The notes under the pieces are model-generated. The model was not told where the DNA came from and did no database searches. It saw only the letters and a list, made by a program, of their open reading frames with translations. 64,000 nucleotides of DNA, taken from assembly GCA_000719105.1 (NCBI GenBank), contig JODX01000004.1, positions 124,001-188,000 on the forward strand, given 5' to 3'. The position numbers and the translations under genes are program-made. Positions 39,441 to 49,091 of this stretch are shown in pieces. Source of the DNA: Streptomyces sclerotialus. GTDB lineage: Bacteria > Actinomycetota > Actinomycetes > Streptomycetales > Streptomycetaceae. Positions within the stretch are counted from its first letter, which is position 1, and each line of letters starts with the position of its first letter.

Positions 39441-41291
39441 ATGACTCAGAGCAACGGATCCTCCCCGCAGGACGAACGGCACGGGCCGATGCCCGACTGG
39501 GAGAAGCGCTTCAGAGCGCCCCGGGTGTCGCTGCCGGACTGGGCGCAGGACGCGCCGCACCGCTCGCTGTTCGTGTCCAACGCGACGGGGACGTACGAGC
39601 TGTACGCGTGGGACCGCGTGACGGGGGAGCAGCGCCAGGTCACGGACCGGGCGAACGGCACGACGGACGGCGTGCTCTCGCCGGACGGTGAGTGGATCTG
39701 GTGGTTCGACGACAAGGACGGCGACGAGTTCGGGGTGTGGCGGCGCCAGCCGTTCCACGGCGGCCCGGACGAGGAGGCCACGCCGGGCCTGGACCACTCC
39801 TATCCGGCGGGCCTGGCGATCGCCCGTGACGGCCGTACGGCGGTGGTCGGCCGCTCCACGGACGAGGACGGCTCGACGATCCACGTCTCCCGGCAGGGCG
39901 AGGCGCCCGTGGAGATCTACCGGCACCGTGAGTCGGCCGGTGTCGGCGACCTCTCCCACGACGGCTCCCTCATCGCGGTCGAGCACACCGAACACGGTGA
40001 CGCCATGCACTCGGCGCTGCGGGTGCTGCGTCCGGACGGCACGACGGTCGCGGAGCTGGACGACACCCAGGGCGGCACTGTCGAACTGGGCCTGGAGGTG
40101 CTGGGCTTCGCCCCGGTCGACGGCGACACGCGCCTGCTCGTCGGCCACCAGCGGGGCGGCCGCTGGGAGCCGCTGGTGTGGGACGTCGCGTCCGGCGAGG
40201 AGACCGACCTGGGCTTCGCGGCCGAGCTGCCGGGCGATCTGAGCGCCGAGTGGTACCCGGACGGCTCCGCGCTCCTCGTCGTGCACAGCTTCGAGGCGCG
40301 CAGCGAGCTGTGGCGCTACGACCTGGCCACGCGGAACCTCACGCGGGTGCCGACCCCGCCGGGCACGGTCTCGGGGGCGACGGCCCGCCCGGACGGCAGC
40401 GTCGAGTACCTGTGGTCGTCGGCGGCCGAGCCGCCGGTGGTCCGCTCGACGACGGGCGAGGTGGTCCTCGACCCGCCGCCGGTCACGGCCGGCGGCAGCC
40501 CGGTGAAGTGCCCGGGTTCGGTACCGGTGGAGGACGTGTGGGTGGACGGCCCCGGCGGCCGCGTCCACGCCCTGGTCCAGCGCCCCCGGGGCGTCGACGG
40601 TCCCTACCCGACCGTCTTCGAGATCCACGGCGGCCCGACCTGGCACGACAGCGACGCGTTCGCGGCGGGCCCGGCGGCGTGGCTCGACCACGGCTACGCG
40701 GTGATCCGGATCAACTACCGCGGCTCGACGGGCTACGGCCGCGCCTGGACGGACGCCCTGAAGCACCGCGTCGGCCTCATCGAACTGGAGGACATCGCGG
40801 CGGTCCGGGAATGGGCGGTGACCTCGGGCTTCGCGGACCCGTCCCGGCTGGTCCTGACGGGCGGCTCCTGGGGCGGCTATCTGACGCTCCTCGGCCTCGG
40901 CACCCAGCCGGACCACTGGACGCTGGGCATCGCGGCCGTTCCCGTCGCCGACTACGTCACGGCCTACCACGACGAGATGGAGGCCCTGAAGGCGATGGAC
41001 CGCACGCTCCTCGGCGGCACCCCCGAGGAGGTCCCCGAGCGCTTCGAGGCCTCGTCGCCCCTGACGTACGTGGACGAGGTCAAGGCCCCGGTCTACATCT
41101 CGGCCGGCGTCAACGACCCCCGCTGCCCGATCCGCCAGGTGGACAACTACGTCGACCGCCTGGCCGCCCGCGGCGCCACGCACGAGGTCTACCGCTACGA
41201 CGCGGGCCACGGCTCCCTGGTCGTCGACGAGCGCATCAAGCAGGTGCGTCTGGAGCTGGACTTCGCCCGGAGGCACCTCGGGGAGTCCTGA
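39441..41291 (+). CDS. S9-family prolyl oligopeptidase-like peptidase
   Basis: The protein has 616 residues. The N-terminal beta-propeller (repeated VLSPDGEWIWWFDDKDG-type blades) occupies about 50-370. The alpha/beta hydrolase domain carries the nucleophile S476 in GGSWGGY, D559 in NDPRCP and H590 in DAGHGS, a complete triad. There is no signal peptide, so it is probably a cytosolic acylaminoacyl or dipeptidyl peptidase. The ATG at 39441 is chosen because upstream in-frame sequence is not protein-like. Confidence 0.92.
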   Translation: MTQSNGSSPQDERHGPMPDWEKRFRAPRVSLPDWAQDAPHRSLFVSNATGTYELYAWDRVTGEQRQVTDRANGTTDGVLSPDGEWIWWFDDKDGDEFGVWRRQPFHGGPDEEATPGLDHSYPAGLAIARDGRTAVVGRSTDEDGSTIHVSRQGEAPVEIYRHRESAGVGDLSHDGSLIAVEHTEHGDAMHSALRVLRPDGTTVAELDDTQGGTVELGLEVLGFAPVDGDTRLLVGHQRGGRWEPLVWDVASGEETDLGFAAELPGDLSAEWYPDGSALLVVHSFEARSELWRYDLATRNLTRVPTPPGTVSGATARPDGSVEYLWSSAAEPPVVRSTTGEVVLDPPPVTAGGSPVKCPGSVPVEDVWVDGPGGRVHALVQRPRGVDGPYPTVFEIHGGPTWHDSDAFAAGPAAWLDHGYAVIRINYRGSTGYGRAWTDALKHRVGLIELEDIAAVREWAVTSGFADPSRLVLTGGSWGGYLTLLGLGTQPDHWTLGIAAVPVADYVTAYHDEMEALKAMDRTLLGGTPEEVPERFEASSPLTYVDEVKAPVYISAGVNDPRCPIRQVDNYVDRLAARGATHEVYRYDAGHGSLVVDERIKQVRLELDFARRHLGES

Positions 41292-41351
41292 CCGAAGGGA
41301 CGGGGACGGGAGGGACGGGGGTGAGGTACCGGTAGGGCGCGTATCGGTACC

Positions 41352-43277
41352 TCACCTCCGGCCCCCCGCGCCCGGCCTCCGCCCCAGGAGCTCCGCCAGC
41401 CCCCGCCGGGTGGCGGCCAGCACCACCCGGTCCTCCTTGCGGAGCACATAGGTGGAGGGCAGGTCCCAGACCAGTCCGGACGGCCCGCCGGGCGCCCCCG
41501 GAGCGCGCCGGGCCGCGAGGCCGGCCGTGCGCTCGGCCGGGTCGGCCGTGTCCAGGGCGAGCACCCGCCAGGCGCCCGCCCGGAACGCGTCGCCCACGGT
41601 CCGCCCCTCCAGCCGCGGGTTCCCGTCCACCTCGACGGCCGCGAACAGCAGCACCCGCCGCTCGACCGGTATGGCCCCGAGGATCTGCCGCCCCATCATG
41701 GCCCCGGCGAAGGCGGGCGCCGCCAGGTGCGTCACGCTCCGGCTCCGGGTCAGCGCCTGCGGGTGCGCGGCGCGCAGGGTGCGGTAGACGGCGGTCGCGA
41801 AGTCGTCGTCGTACAGCCGCAGGACCGTGCGCAGGTCGGGCCGGAGCGACCGGGCGTACAGCGCGGCCTCCAGGTTCGTCGTGTCCGCGCTCGTCAGTGC
41901 CAGCAGCGCGTGCGCCCGGTGGATCTTCGCGGCCTCCAGCACGCCCTCCTGCGTGACGTCCCCGACGATCACCGGCACCCGCAGTCGCCGTGCCAGCGCC
42001 AGGCCCCGCGCCTCGGGATCCGCCTCCACGCACACCACGGGGATGTGCAGCTCCCGTAGCCGGGCCAGTACCCGCGTCCCGATCTTGCCGAGCCCGAGCA
42101 GCACCACGTGCCCCGACAGCCCGCGCGGCGGCTTCCTGGGAGCCGTGCCGCTGCGGAACGTCCCGAGCGCCTCCAGCACAGCGGCCAGCAGCACCGGCAG
42201 CAACAACAGCCCCATCAGCCCGGACAGCAGTTGCAGCACCTGCTCGCCCAGCGACTGCCCGAGCGCCGGCTCGTTGATCGCGAAGAGATCCAGCAGCGTC
42301 ACGTACGTCGCCCGCAGCGGATGCTCCCCGGTGATCAGGATCTGCGCCACGGCCAGCGCGACCACACACGCCACCAGCCCCGCGAGCGACCACCGCAGCC
42401 GCCGTGAGAACAGCGACTGGAACATCCCGAGCGGCACGCTCCCACGCCCGGCGGGCAGCGCGGGCCCCGCGTACGACACGGTCTCCAGCAGGACGGTCCC
42501 GCGCCCGCCCGCCGCGGCCACCTCCCGCTCGTCGGGCAGCAGCCGCGGCCCCCGCTCCCCGCTGCTCTCCGACCCCTCGGCACCGGCGGGATCACTGGTC
42601 GTGGTGGACAGCAGGGCCAGGGTGCACAGCCCGGCCCGCGCTCCGTCCTCCCCGGGCGCCCGCTCGACGGCCCGCAGCATCAGCCCGTCCGTCTGCACGA
42701 CCTTGCTGGTGCCGGCGACGGCGGTGGCGGCCAGCGCGGGCGCGGCCGTGTCGGCGTCGGACAGCACGGTGGTGGACGCGTCGAAGCCGTACCGCCCCCG
42801 CGCACCGGCACCCGACCCGTCCTCGCCCCCGATGGCCAGGGCCGACGCCTGATCGAGCAGTTCCTCGATGTGCTGGCCCAGCCGCCGGTTGTAGAGCCGC
42901 AGCACGAGCCGCAGCCGTGGGTTGAGCCGCCGGGCCGTGAGCGCGGCCCGGATGTTGGTCTCGTCGTCGTCGTACACGAGCGCCAGCGCGGCGGCCCGCT
43001 CCACCCCGGCCTCCGCCAGCACGGCCTCGCTCGCCTCGGCGGCCTCGACCACCCGCTCCACGGGACCGGCTACCGGATGCGCGTCACCGTTCCCGGCGGC
43101 CCGGTTGACGGCGGCGGACATCCGGTCCAGCAGCGCCGAGGCCCGGGCCCGCCCCACCACCGGCTGCCGCGTGACCCGCTCGCTCGGCGGTACGACGAGG
43201 GTCACCTGCTCCCCGTACACACTCCGCAGCTCGGCCGCCAGCCGGTGCGCCAGCCCGTCGTCACCGCACACCACCAT
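41352..43277 (-). CDS. TrkA-N/CASTOR-like ion-channel and NAD-binding protein
   Basis: The protein has about 641 residues from ATG 43277 (MVVCGDDGLAHRL); an in-frame GTG at 43355 would extend it by 26 residues. The first Rossmann/RCK-like domain covers about 1-200. Two to three membrane helices follow (LAGLVACVVALAVAQIL; GLMGLLLLPVLLAAVLEAL), then a second RCK domain with GHVVLLGLGKIGTRVL and a TrkA-C-like tail. This order resembles CASTOR/POLLUX-type and other RCK-gated potassium or calcium channels. It is divergent from the ATP-grasp-like gene. Confidence 0.85.
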   Translation of the reverse strand: MVVCGDDGLAHRLAAELRSVYGEQVTLVVPPSERVTRQPVVGRARASALLDRMSAAVNRAAGNGDAHPVAGPVERVVEAAEASEAVLAEAGVERAAALALVYDDDETNIRAALTARRLNPRLRLVLRLYNRRLGQHIEELLDQASALAIGGEDGSGAGARGRYGFDASTTVLSDADTAAPALAATAVAGTSKVVQTDGLMLRAVERAPGEDGARAGLCTLALLSTTTSDPAGAEGSESSGERGPRLLPDEREVAAAGGRGTVLLETVSYAGPALPAGRGSVPLGMFQSLFSRRLRWSLAGLVACVVALAVAQILITGEHPLRATYVTLLDLFAINEPALGQSLGEQVLQLLSGLMGLLLLPVLLAAVLEALGTFRSGTAPRKPPRGLSGHVVLLGLGKIGTRVLARLRELHIPVVCVEADPEARGLALARRLRVPVIVGDVTQEGVLEAAKIHRAHALLALTSADTTNLEAALYARSLRPDLRTVLRLYDDDFATAVYRTLRAAHPQALTRSRSVTHLAAPAFAGAMMGRQILGAIPVERRVLLFAAVEVDGNPRLEGRTVGDAFRAGAWRVLALDTADPAERTAGLAARRAPGAPGGPSGLVWDLPSTYVLRKEDRVVLAATRRGLAELLGRRPGAGGRR

Positions 43278-43442
43278 GTGGGCGCCGGCGGCAGGAGACC
43301 CCCTGTGCTGCGACCCACCGTTCTGCGACCCACTGTCATATGGAAGGCTCCCCACGAGGGAAAAGACTGCCGCACAGTTGTGCGTGGTTCCACTGTGGCG
43401 CAACGGACGACAGCGACGCGCACGACCGAGGAGAGGCCCTTG

Positions 43443-44294
43443 ATGCCGGCCCGCCCGAGCCTGCTCTACATCACCGACCTCACCTATGAGGCGAAAGGCC
43501 GGCGCTACTGCGACGAGGACATCCACCTCTCCGCCGGCCTCCGCACGCACTTCGACGTCGCGCTGTGCCATCCCCTCGACGCCACGGCGGTGATGGACCG
43601 CTTCGACGCCGTCGTGGTCCGCAACAGCGGCCCCGTCCTGCACTACCAGCAGGAGTACGACGCCTTCCGCGCCCGGGCCACGGAGCGCGGCACCCGGGTC
43701 TACAACCCGCTGACCGGCCGCGGCGACATGGCGGGCAAGCAGTACCTGCTGGACCTGACCCGCGCCGGCCACCCGGTGATCCCCACCGTCGACCGCCCCG
43801 AGCACCTGCACCACCTGCCCGAGAGCGACGTGTACGCACTCAAGCCGAAGGCGGGAGCCGACTCGATAGGCCTGCGCTTCACAGGGAGAGCGGAACTGGA
43901 GGAACTGCGGAACACGGCCCCGCCCGCCCTCCTCGACGACACCCTCTTCCAGCCCCGCATCGACTTCGCCTACGAGGTGTCGTTCTACTACGTCGACGAC
44001 GCGTTCCAGTACGCCCTGTACGCCCCGGATGCGCACCGCCGCTGGGCCCTCACGCCCTACGACCCCACCGACGAGGACCTGGCCTTCGCCCGGACCTTCA
44101 TCACCTGGAACACCCTCGACCACGGCATCCAGCGCGTCGACGCCTGCCGCACCCGGGAGGGCGACCTCCTCCTGGTCGAACTGGAGGACCTGAACCCCTA
44201 CCTCTCCCTGGACGTCACCTCGACCGCCACCCAGGACGCCTTCGTCTCGGCGATGACGGCATCACTGCACAGACTGCTGGCAACGGGCCGCTGA
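43443..44294 (+). CDS. ATP-grasp-like protein (glutathione synthetase-like fold)
   Basis: The protein has 283 residues. The N-terminus (SLLYITDLTYEAKGRRYCDEDIHL), a central LKPKAGADSIGLRF with the nucleotide-binding lysine, and a late LLLVELEDLNPYLSL that could bind metal suggest a small ATP-grasp ligase-like protein. Similarity is by motif layout only; the ligase substrate is unknown. ATG 43443 follows a strong GAGGAGAGG ribosome site. The gene is followed by a hairpin and tRNA-Pro on the opposite strand. Confidence 0.62.
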   Translation: MPARPSLLYITDLTYEAKGRRYCDEDIHLSAGLRTHFDVALCHPLDATAVMDRFDAVVVRNSGPVLHYQQEYDAFRARATERGTRVYNPLTGRGDMAGKQYLLDLTRAGHPVIPTVDRPEHLHHLPESDVYALKPKAGADSIGLRFTGRAELEELRNTAPPALLDDTLFQPRIDFAYEVSFYYVDDAFQYALYAPDAHRRWALTPYDPTDEDLAFARTFITWNTLDHGIQRVDACRTREGDLLLVELEDLNPYLSLDVTSTATQDAFVSAMTASLHRLLATGR

Positions 44295-44323
44295 CTCAGC
44301 GGCCCGCCTGCGCGCACACAAAA

Positions 44324-44363
44324 CAGGTCAGCGACCCAGGAATACTCCTAGATCGCTGACCTG
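44324..44363 (-). terminator. Terminator of tRNA-Pro (and of the convergent gene)
   Basis: CAGGTCAGCGA at 44324-44334 pairs perfectly with TCGCTGACCTG at 44353-44363 (11 bp, 18-nt loop). On the minus strand it is followed by TTTTGTGTG, so it is a good factor-independent terminator just 3' of the tRNA. Confidence 0.75.
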
Positions 44364-44374
44364 CTACTTCTCTG

Positions 44375-44448
44375 TCGGGGTGGCGGGATTTGAACCCACG
44401 ACCTCTTCGTCCCGAACGAAGCGCGCTGCCAAGCTGCGCTACACCCCG
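44375..44448 (-). tRNA. tRNA-Pro (anticodon CGG)
   Basis: A 74-nt cloverleaf on the minus strand. The acceptor CGGGGTG pairs with CACCCCG, the D arm contains AGCTTGGCAG, the anticodon stem is CTTCG/CGAAG with loop TTCGGGA (anticodon CGG), and the T arm is GTGGG-TTCAAAT-CCCGC. CCA is not encoded, as is usual in Streptomyces. It reads CCG, the main proline codon of this genome. tRNAs are frequent attachment sites, but no integrase is next to this one. Confidence 0.96.
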
Positions 44449-44583
44449 ATCGTCGCTGCTCGTCGCGGCGACGTCGTTTACTCTAGCCCACTCGTGGCCG
44501 GAGACGAAATCCGGTTTCCCGGGAGCCGCTCTCCGTGGTCTCGTGGTCGGAGGGCGGAGGGCAGCTCCCGGCCGCTCCCGGCG

Positions 44584-45519
44584 TTACTCCCGCCCCACCA
44601 GCGTCAGCAGCGTCGCCTCCGGCGGGCAGGCGAACCGTACCGGGGTGTAGCGGTTGGTGCCGCAGCCCGCCGATACGTGCAGGTAGGACGTGTTGCCCTC
44701 GGCCGTGTGCGTCGACAGGCCCTTCACCCGGTCCGTGTCCAGGTCGCAGTTGGTGACGAGCGCGCCGTAGAAGGGGATGCAGAGCTGGCCGCCATGGGTG
44801 TGGCCCGCCAGGATCAGGGGGTAGCCGTCCGCGGTGAACGCGTCCAGCGAGCGCAGGTACGGCGCGTGCACCACGCCCAGGGAGAGGTCGGCCGACTTCG
44901 ACGGGGCGCCCGCCACGCGCGCGTACCGGTCGCGCTTGATGTGCGGGTCGTCCAGGCCGGTCAGCTCGATCTCCATGCTGCCGAGCTTCAGGGTCGTGCG
45001 GGTGTTCGTGAGGTTCAGCCAGCCCGCCGCGTCGAAGCCGTCCCGCAGCTCCTCCCACGGGTTGTGGATCACGCCAACCGCCGGCGCGTTGCCGTTCAGG
45101 CCGTGGCGGCCCTGCACCTTCTCCCGCAGGTAGCGGGCGGGGTTGCGCGGCACCGGGCCGTAGTAGTCGTTCGAGCCGAAGACGTACGCGCCGGGGAACT
45201 CCATCAGCGGGCCCAGCGCGTCCAGCACCTCCGGCACGCCCTCGGTGTCGGAGAGGTTGTCCCCGGTGTTGATGACGAGGTCGGGGCGCAGGCCGGCCAG
45301 CGAGTGCAGCCAGCGCTGCTTCTTGCGCTGCCCGCTCACCATGTGGATGTCGGACACCTGGAGTATGCGCAGGGGCCGCATGCCCGACGGCAGCACGGGC
45401 ACCGTCACCCGCCGCAGCCGGAAGGAGCGGGCCTCGAACCCCGCCGCGTACAACAGACCGGCGGCGCCGACCGCCGCGATCCCCAGAGGTACTCCGTATC
45501 GCGCTCGCATACGCCCCAT
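44584..45519 (-). CDS. Membrane-anchored metallophosphoesterase
   Basis: The protein has 311 residues. One N-terminal hydrophobic helix (PLGIAAVGAAGLLYAAGF) is followed by the calcineurin-like core: LQVSDIHMV (D-x-H), VINTGDNL (GD), FGSNDYYGPV (GN-like, here SND), and ILAGHTHGGQLCIP (GHTH). It is a two-metal phosphoesterase facing outward or membrane-tethered. ATG 45519 or 45510 could be the start. It is divergent from the YqeY gene. Confidence 0.92.
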   Translation of the reverse strand: MGRMRARYGVPLGIAAVGAAGLLYAAGFEARSFRLRRVTVPVLPSGMRPLRILQVSDIHMVSGQRKKQRWLHSLAGLRPDLVINTGDNLSDTEGVPEVLDALGPLMEFPGAYVFGSNDYYGPVPRNPARYLREKVQGRHGLNGNAPAVGVIHNPWEELRDGFDAAGWLNLTNTRTTLKLGSMEIELTGLDDPHIKRDRYARVAGAPSKSADLSLGVVHAPYLRSLDAFTADGYPLILAGHTHGGQLCIPFYGALVTNCDLDTDRVKGLSTHTAEGNTSYLHVSAGCGTNRYTPVRFACPPEATLLTLVGRE

Positions 45520-45657
45520 CGTGTCAGACCCGGACGGTGCGCAGCGCCGCCTGTGGACAACCCCGGTGACCAGCCAAGTCCCCCTGCGGACGGGGTGGAC
45601 GGGAGGGGAGCGAAATCGACGGGCGACCGGCCCCGTGCACCTGCGACAATCAGGCTC

Positions 45658-46125
45658 ATGACCACGCTCAAGTCGAAGCTGCAGGAAGACCTCAACGCCG
45701 CGATCAAGGAGCGCGACGAGCTCCGCTCCTCGACGCTCCGGCTGACGCTCGCCGCGATCACCAAGGAGGAGGTCGCGGGTACGGAGAAGCGGGAGCTCTC
45801 CGACGACGAGGTCCTCAAGGTGATCACCAAGGAGGCGAAGAAGCGGCGCGAGGCCGCGGACGCCTTCGCGCAGGGCGGTCGCCCCGAGCAGGCCGAGCGG
45901 GAGAAGGCGGAGGGTGTGATCCTCGCCGTGTACCTGCCCAAGCAGCTGTCGGACGAGGAGCTGCAGCAGATCGTCGCCCAGGCGGTCGAGGAGGCCCGTG
46001 CGGCCGGTGCCGAGGGCCCGCGCGCCATGGGCCAGGTCATGAAGATCGTCAACCCCAAGGTGGCGGGGCTGGCCGAGGGCGGCCGCGTCGCCGCGGTGGT
46101 CAAGCAGCTCCTCGCGAACGGCTGA
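45658..46125 (+). CDS. GatB/YqeY domain protein
   Basis: The protein has 155 residues. It is helical, with KSKLQEDLNAAIKERDELRSSTLRLTLAAI and a C-terminal GPRAMGQVMKIVNPKVAGLAEGGRVAAVVK, the standard YqeY sequence related to the tail domain of GatB amidotransferase that contacts tRNA. Its exact role is unknown. It is a short monocistronic gene followed by a large terminator. Confidence 0.95.
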   Translation: MTTLKSKLQEDLNAAIKERDELRSSTLRLTLAAITKEEVAGTEKRELSDDEVLKVITKEAKKRREAADAFAQGGRPEQAEREKAEGVILAVYLPKQLSDEELQQIVAQAVEEARAAGAEGPRAMGQVMKIVNPKVAGLAEGGRVAAVVKQLLANG

Positions 46126-46140
46126 GCGGACCCTCGTCCC

Positions 46141-46191
46141 AACGGCGGTGGGGCGCCCCCTGGTCGATCCAGGAAGCGCCCCACCGCCGTT
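46141..46191. terminator. Large bidirectional terminator hairpin
   Basis: A perfect 16-bp stem joins 46141-46156 and 46176-46191. The loop itself contains a smaller hairpin, CCTGG-TCGAT-CCAGG (46159-46173). It lies between the convergent YqeY and PBP genes. Confidence 0.85.
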
Positions 46192-46217
46192 CACGTACGC
46201 ACCGGGTCACCGGACGG

Positions 46218-48545
46218 TCAGCCGAACCCGCCTCCGTCGCCGAAGCCCCCTCCGTTCTCCTGCCCCTCGATGAAGTTCTCCGGGATCGAGAAGGAGGGCG
46301 TGGGGAAGGTACCGCCGTCGGTGCCTCCGGTGATCACGCCACCGTTGTTGCCGTTACCGCCGCCGGTGTTCCCACCGTTGCCGTTTCCGCCGTTGCCGTT
46401 GTCGCCGTCCCCGTCGCCCCGGCCGTCGTCACCGTCGTCCCCGTTGTTCCCGTCGTCCCCGTCGCGGCCCTTGTCGGCGTCGGGGATGTGGACCAGGTTG
46501 AAATCGGCCGTCGGCTTGCCCGAGAGGGCGCCGGTCATCGCGTCACGCCAGATGGGGCCCGGCACCGAGCCGCCGTAGACCTTGGCGTGGGGGACGCCGC
46601 CGATGGTGATGTTCACCATCTTGACCTGCTGGGTGGCGCTGCCGACCCAGACCGCGCCCGACAGGTTCGGTGTGTAACCCACGAACCAGGCGTTCTTGCG
46701 CTCGTCCGTCGTACCCGTCTTACCGGCGTTGTCGCGGTCCGTGAGACCGGCCTCCTGACCCGTACCGGAGTCGACCACGCCCTGCAGCAGGGTGTTCACC
46801 GTGTCGGCGGTCGTCTCGCTCATCGCCCGCGAGCACGTCGACTTCGGCACCTGCAGCGACTTCTGCTGGTTGCCGATCTTCTGGGTGATCGACTCGATGG
46901 CGACCGGCGTGCAGTACGTGCCCCGGGACGCGAAGGCGGCGTACGCGCTCGCCATCGTCAGCGGGGAGATGCCCTTGGAGCCGAGGGAGACGGCGGGCAC
47001 CTCGGGGAGCTTGTCGCCGTTGCCCTGCACGACGTGCAGGGCGTCCGTCATCTTCACCAGGGGGCACAGGCCGATGTCGGCGATCATCTGCACGAAGTAG
47101 GTGTTGACCGACAGGGCCATCGCCTCCTTCAGCTGGTACGGGCCGACCTCCGACGTGTTCTCGTTGGGTACGGTCTCGCCCCCCTCGTTCGTCCAGGGCT
47201 TGCTGCTGCACGTCTGCACGGGGTCGGGGTAGGGCATCTCGTACGGCGACGAGTACTCCTGGGTGGCCGGTCGTCCCTCCTCGAGCGCGGCCGCCGCGAC
47301 GAACGGCTTGAACGTCGAACCGGTGGGAAAGCCGAAGTTGGAGCCGCCGTAGGACGCGTCGACCGAGTAGTTGTACTCGGTCTCGTTCTTGCCGTAGCCG
47401 TACGGCTTCGACTGGCCCATCGCGACGATCTTGCCGGTGCCGGGCTCGACCAGAGTGGTCGCCGCGGCCACCTGGTCCGACTGGTCGACGTGGGCCTTGA
47501 GCGAGTCCTGTACCGACTCCTGCGCCTGCGGGTCGAGCGTCGTACGGATGGTCAGGCCACCCTGGTTCCAGACCTTGGCCCGAGCCTCCTTCGTCTTGCC
47601 GAAGGCCGGGTCGTTCAGGAAGACCTCACGCACGTAGTCGCAGAAGAAGCCCGCTCCCTTGACCGCCGTGATGCAGCCGTTCTTCGGCTTGCTGACGTTC
47701 AGTTCGAGCGGCGACTTCTTGGCCTTGTCGGCCTGCGCCTGGGTGATGTCGCCGACCTCGGCCATGCGCTGGAGCACCACGTTGCGGCGGTTCTTGGCCT
47801 CCGCCTCGTCGTTCACCGGGTCGTACCGGGTCGGCGACTGGACGATGCCGGCCAGGAGGGCGGCCTCCTGGAGGCCGAGGTCCTTGGCCGACTTGGAGAA
47901 GTAGCGCTGGGACGCGGCCTCGACGCCGTAGGCCTGCTGGCCGAAGAAGGTGATGTTGAGGTAGTTCTCCAGGATCTTCTTCTTGCCGAGCTCCTCCTCG
48001 ACCTGGATCGCGTACTTCAGCTCACGGATCTTGCGGCCGAGGGTCTGCTGGGTGGCCTGGGCGACCTTCGTCGGGTCGTCACCGGCCTCCTCCACGAAGA
48101 CGTTCTTCACGTACTGCTGCGTCAGCGTCGAGGCGCCCTCCGAGACGCCTCCGCTGCGCGCGTTCTTGTTCAGGGCGCGCAGGACACCCTTGAGGTCGAT
48201 CGCACCGTGCTCGTAGAAGCGCGCGTCCTCGATGGCGACGATCGCCTTCTGCATGTACGGCGAGATGTCCTTGAGGTCGACCACCGTGCGGTCACGGGAG
48301 TAGACCGTGGCGATCTGGCCGCCCTCGCTGTCCAGGATCTGCGTGCGCTGGCTCAGCGGCGGGCGCTTCAGATTGGACGGAATCTCGTCGAATCCCTCGA
48401 CCGATCCCTTGGCGGCCAGGCCCAGAGCGCCGACCGCGGGCAGTGCGATGCCCGCCATGACGGCTCCCGCGAGCACACTGACACCGAGGAACCTGGCGGC
48501 CTGCTGCGTTGGCGACAGACCACCGCCCGAGCGCTTGTTTGCCAT
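46218..48545 (-). CDS. Class A penicillin-binding protein (transglycosylase/transpeptidase)
   Basis: The protein has 775 residues. An N-terminal membrane anchor (about 20-45) is followed by a GT51 transglycosylase domain (AIVAIEDARFYEHGAIDLKG; GASTLTQQYVKN). The transpeptidase domain has the SxxK nucleophile S410-T-F-K413, SVN and KTGT. The C-terminus is an acidic Gly/Asn-rich tail of about 90 residues. It is a bifunctional cell-wall synthase. Its gene is divergent from the wblA region, a linkage I recall from S. coelicolor. Confidence 0.95.
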   Translation of the reverse strand: MANKRSGGGLSPTQQAARFLGVSVLAGAVMAGIALPAVGALGLAAKGSVEGFDEIPSNLKRPPLSQRTQILDSEGGQIATVYSRDRTVVDLKDISPYMQKAIVAIEDARFYEHGAIDLKGVLRALNKNARSGGVSEGASTLTQQYVKNVFVEEAGDDPTKVAQATQQTLGRKIRELKYAIQVEEELGKKKILENYLNITFFGQQAYGVEAASQRYFSKSAKDLGLQEAALLAGIVQSPTRYDPVNDEAEAKNRRNVVLQRMAEVGDITQAQADKAKKSPLELNVSKPKNGCITAVKGAGFFCDYVREVFLNDPAFGKTKEARAKVWNQGGLTIRTTLDPQAQESVQDSLKAHVDQSDQVAAATTLVEPGTGKIVAMGQSKPYGYGKNETEYNYSVDASYGGSNFGFPTGSTFKPFVAAAALEEGRPATQEYSSPYEMPYPDPVQTCSSKPWTNEGGETVPNENTSEVGPYQLKEAMALSVNTYFVQMIADIGLCPLVKMTDALHVVQGNGDKLPEVPAVSLGSKGISPLTMASAYAAFASRGTYCTPVAIESITQKIGNQQKSLQVPKSTCSRAMSETTADTVNTLLQGVVDSGTGQEAGLTDRDNAGKTGTTDERKNAWFVGYTPNLSGAVWVGSATQQVKMVNITIGGVPHAKVYGGSVPGPIWRDAMTGALSGKPTADFNLVHIPDADKGRDGDDGNNGDDGDDGRGDGDGDNGNGGNGNGGNTGGGNGNNGGVITGGTDGGTFPTPSFSIPENFIEGQENGGGFGDGGGFG

Positions 48546-49091
48546 GGGGGCAGCCTAATCCGTAGTCCTGGCGGTTCGGAGGGAGCGAAGGCGCCTCGGG
48601 ATGTTCGAGTACCGGATCGTGACGTTCGGGGCGAAGCAGGTCCGAGGCAGGACGGCCGCGCGGCCGGTCGGCATGCCAACTGCAAGTGCCCGACGTTCCC
48701 ATTCGCCGGACACAGGCATATGCCTTGGCCTAAGCTGCTCTCGGCCGCCACAGCAGTAACCCCTTGTATCAAGTACGTCTGGCGACCCCGGATCGTTCCG
48801 ACACCGGCCCCATTTCTCTCCCGGGGACGTGTCCGAATCCGCCTTGTGTGTCACCCGCTGTCCGATGTGACGCAACGCAACTGTCCCGGTCTGACGGGAT
48901 GGTCGCGTATGCCCTCAGGTCACTCCTCCGGGTGATCTGCCGCTTACGCATAGTCCGTTCGGGCCATTCAAGATTGGGCCCGAAGGGGGTGTTGCACTGT
49001 GCCCACCTTCCGTAACGTCCTCAACTGGCGGCGGTGAATATGCCGTCTGCCGCCGTGGGGGAGCCTCGATTCGGGAGAGGACGGCGCCGGT
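48546..49091. promoter_or_regulatory. Long regulatory region upstream of wblA
   Basis: 546 bp without an accepted gene, between the divergent PBP gene and wblA. wblA is known to have an extended, multiply regulated promoter region in Streptomyces, and the length fits. A GGGAGAGGACGG ribosome site precedes ATG 49092. Binding sites of individual regulators cannot be called by eye. Confidence 0.5.

Noticed and set aside
44375-44448. tRNA-Pro as an attachment site
   Set aside because: The tRNA is intact, no integrase is adjacent, and no repeat of its 3' end was found nearby. The only integration in the window is in the DUF4177-like gene.
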